6,470 nucleotides of DNA from NCBI GenBank assembly GCA_017613855.1, contig JAGACY010000035.1:1-6470 (forward strand), written 5' to 3'. The notes beneath the pieces are model-generated. The model was given only the letters and a program-made list of their open reading frames with translations, was not told where the DNA came from and searched no databases. Origin of the DNA: Pseudomonadota bacterium. GTDB lineage: Bacteria; Myxococcota; Bradymonadia; UBA4248. The position numbers were made by a program, and so were the translations under genes. Shown here one piece after another: positions 5,979 to 6,470 of this stretch (within the stretch, counting starts at the first letter, position 1; the number at the start of each line of letters is the position of its first letter).

Positions 5979-6270
5979 AAATCAGTTTTTCCTCCGGATG
6001 AATCATCTTCAAAAATGATTCACTGGCTGCACCTGTGGTAAGTAAATCAACTTTTTTCTGCAATGAGTCTTCCAAATCCAAAAGCAGCGAAGCAATTTCA
6101 AGACCTTTCACATTGCCTTTATCAATTCGTAAATCGATGTCACTTTGAGGTGTCTGCTCATTTCTGGCATAAGACCCAAACAGGTACACACGCTCTACCC
6201 CATATTTCTTTGCCTGCACACTCACCAGCTGTGTAATGTCATCAATGCTGAGTATCTTATCTATGTACAT
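5965..6270 (-). CDS. mntA: MntA-type nucleotidyltransferase antitoxin
   Basis: This 101-residue minimal nucleotidyltransferase is the likely antitoxin of the adjacent hepT. In studied pairs MntA transfers AMP groups from ATP to the tyrosine of the HepT RX4HXY motif and so blocks the RNase. The catalytic signature GSX10DXD is intact: G32-S33, then D44-I-D46, with a third acidic residue at D75 (KKVDLL). I chose the start at 6270 (MYIDKILSIDD) because it fits the family's N-terminus and has AGGGA six bases upstream. Longer starts at 6291 and 6336 stay in frame, but the latter would coincide with the predicted transcription start and the former has its GGAG only a few bases away. The gene overlaps hepT by 14 bases, indicating translational coupling. 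The order antitoxin-then-toxin is the reverse of the Shewanella pair but occurs elsewhere. Confidence 0.88.
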   Translation of the reverse strand: MYIDKILSIDDITQLVSVQAKKYGVERVYLFGSYARNEQTPQSDIDLRIDKGNVKGLEIASLLLDLEDSLQKKVDLLTTGAASESFLKMIHPEEKLIYEAE

Positions 6271-6342
6271 GAGTTTCCCTGTTGTCTCCATTCTCCAGAC
6301 CACAGCAACCTGGTAAATACCAAACCACGGTCTCAAAATCGT

Positions 6343-6371
6343 ATTCTATGGGACGAATAAGCCGATTTCAA
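6343..6371 (-). promoter_or_regulatory. Sigma-70-type promoter of the mntA-hepT unit
   Basis: On the minus strand TTGAAA (6366-6371) and TAGAAT (6343-6348) are separated by exactly 17 bases, each matching consensus at five of six positions. Transcription would begin near 6336, giving a leader of about 66 bases before the chosen mntA start. It may also drive lysR regulator 2, which follows hepT closely. Confidence 0.65.
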
Positions 6372-6405
6372 GTCATTTCCCTTTGCCCCCTCTACCCCCT
6401 CCGTT

Positions 6406-6426
6406 GTTATTCTAAAATAGAATAAC
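6406..6426. promoter_or_regulatory. Perfect 9-bp inverted repeat, candidate operator
   Basis: GTTATTCTA, three A, TAGAATAAC. The dyad centre is about 80 bases upstream of the predicted mntA transcription start and about 50 bases before the edge where a plus-strand gene seems to begin. The A/T-rich arms make a poor terminator and a good protein-binding dyad. The bound regulator is unknown. Confidence 0.55.
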
Positions 6427-6464
6427 ATAAAACAAAATGTAAACATTGGATATTTCACACAAAT

Positions 6465-6470
6465 AGGAGG
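6465..6470 (+). promoter_or_regulatory. Ribosome binding site for a probable divergent gene beyond the right edge
   Basis: AGGAGG on the plus strand are the last six bases of the window, after an A/T-rich stretch. A plus-strand gene probably starts within about ten bases outside the window, which would make 6271-6470 a divergent promoter region. Confidence 0.5.

Overview
The window holds six genes, all read from the minus strand, so transcription runs from high to low coordinates. In transcription order they are: a MntA-type nucleotidyltransferase antitoxin; its HepT toxin partner, broken by a frameshift; two LysR-type regulators; a large cysteine-rich lipoprotein with a Cthe_2159-like beta-helix domain; and a VTC-type polyphosphate polymerase that runs off the left edge. 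A clear AGGAGG ribosome binding site at the right edge, on the plus strand, suggests a divergent gene starting just outside the window.

The organism looks like a Gram-negative bacterium of the myxobacterial/deltaproteobacterial type. The lipoprotein carries five six-cysteine repeats built on a CG[DN]G...E.CDG pattern, close to the cysteine-rich repeats common in Myxococcota surface proteins. Base composition is moderate to A/T-rich, not the high G+C of soil myxobacteria. One LysR protein and the Cthe_2159/VTC pair resemble genes frequent in Firmicutes and Bacteroidetes of gut communities. A host-associated or anaerobic relative with exchanged genes is therefore plausible, but this is inference.

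Layout: 1-679 VTC-domain polymerase (3' end missing); 680-794 short spacer with no visible terminator, so it is probably one operon with the lipoprotein; 795-3356 lipoprotein; 3357-3697 a 341-base gene-free region packed with hairpins; 3698-4552 LysR regulator 1; 4553-4726 spacer; 4727-5608 LysR regulator 2, starting six bases after the hepT stop; 5615-5978 frameshifted hepT; 5965-6270 mntA; 6271-6470 promoter region with a good sigma-70-type promoter and a perfect 9-bp inverted repeat.

Two functional blocks stand out. The left block pairs a surface beta-helix lipoprotein with an intracellular polyphosphate polymerase. This pair recurs in other phyla, often with a DUF4956 membrane protein and a CotH kinase, and its function is unknown. 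The right block is a HEPN-MNT toxin-antitoxin module in which the antitoxin is intact and the toxin is split just before its RX4HXY active-site motif. The two LysR genes lie between the blocks with no obvious metabolic target beside them.
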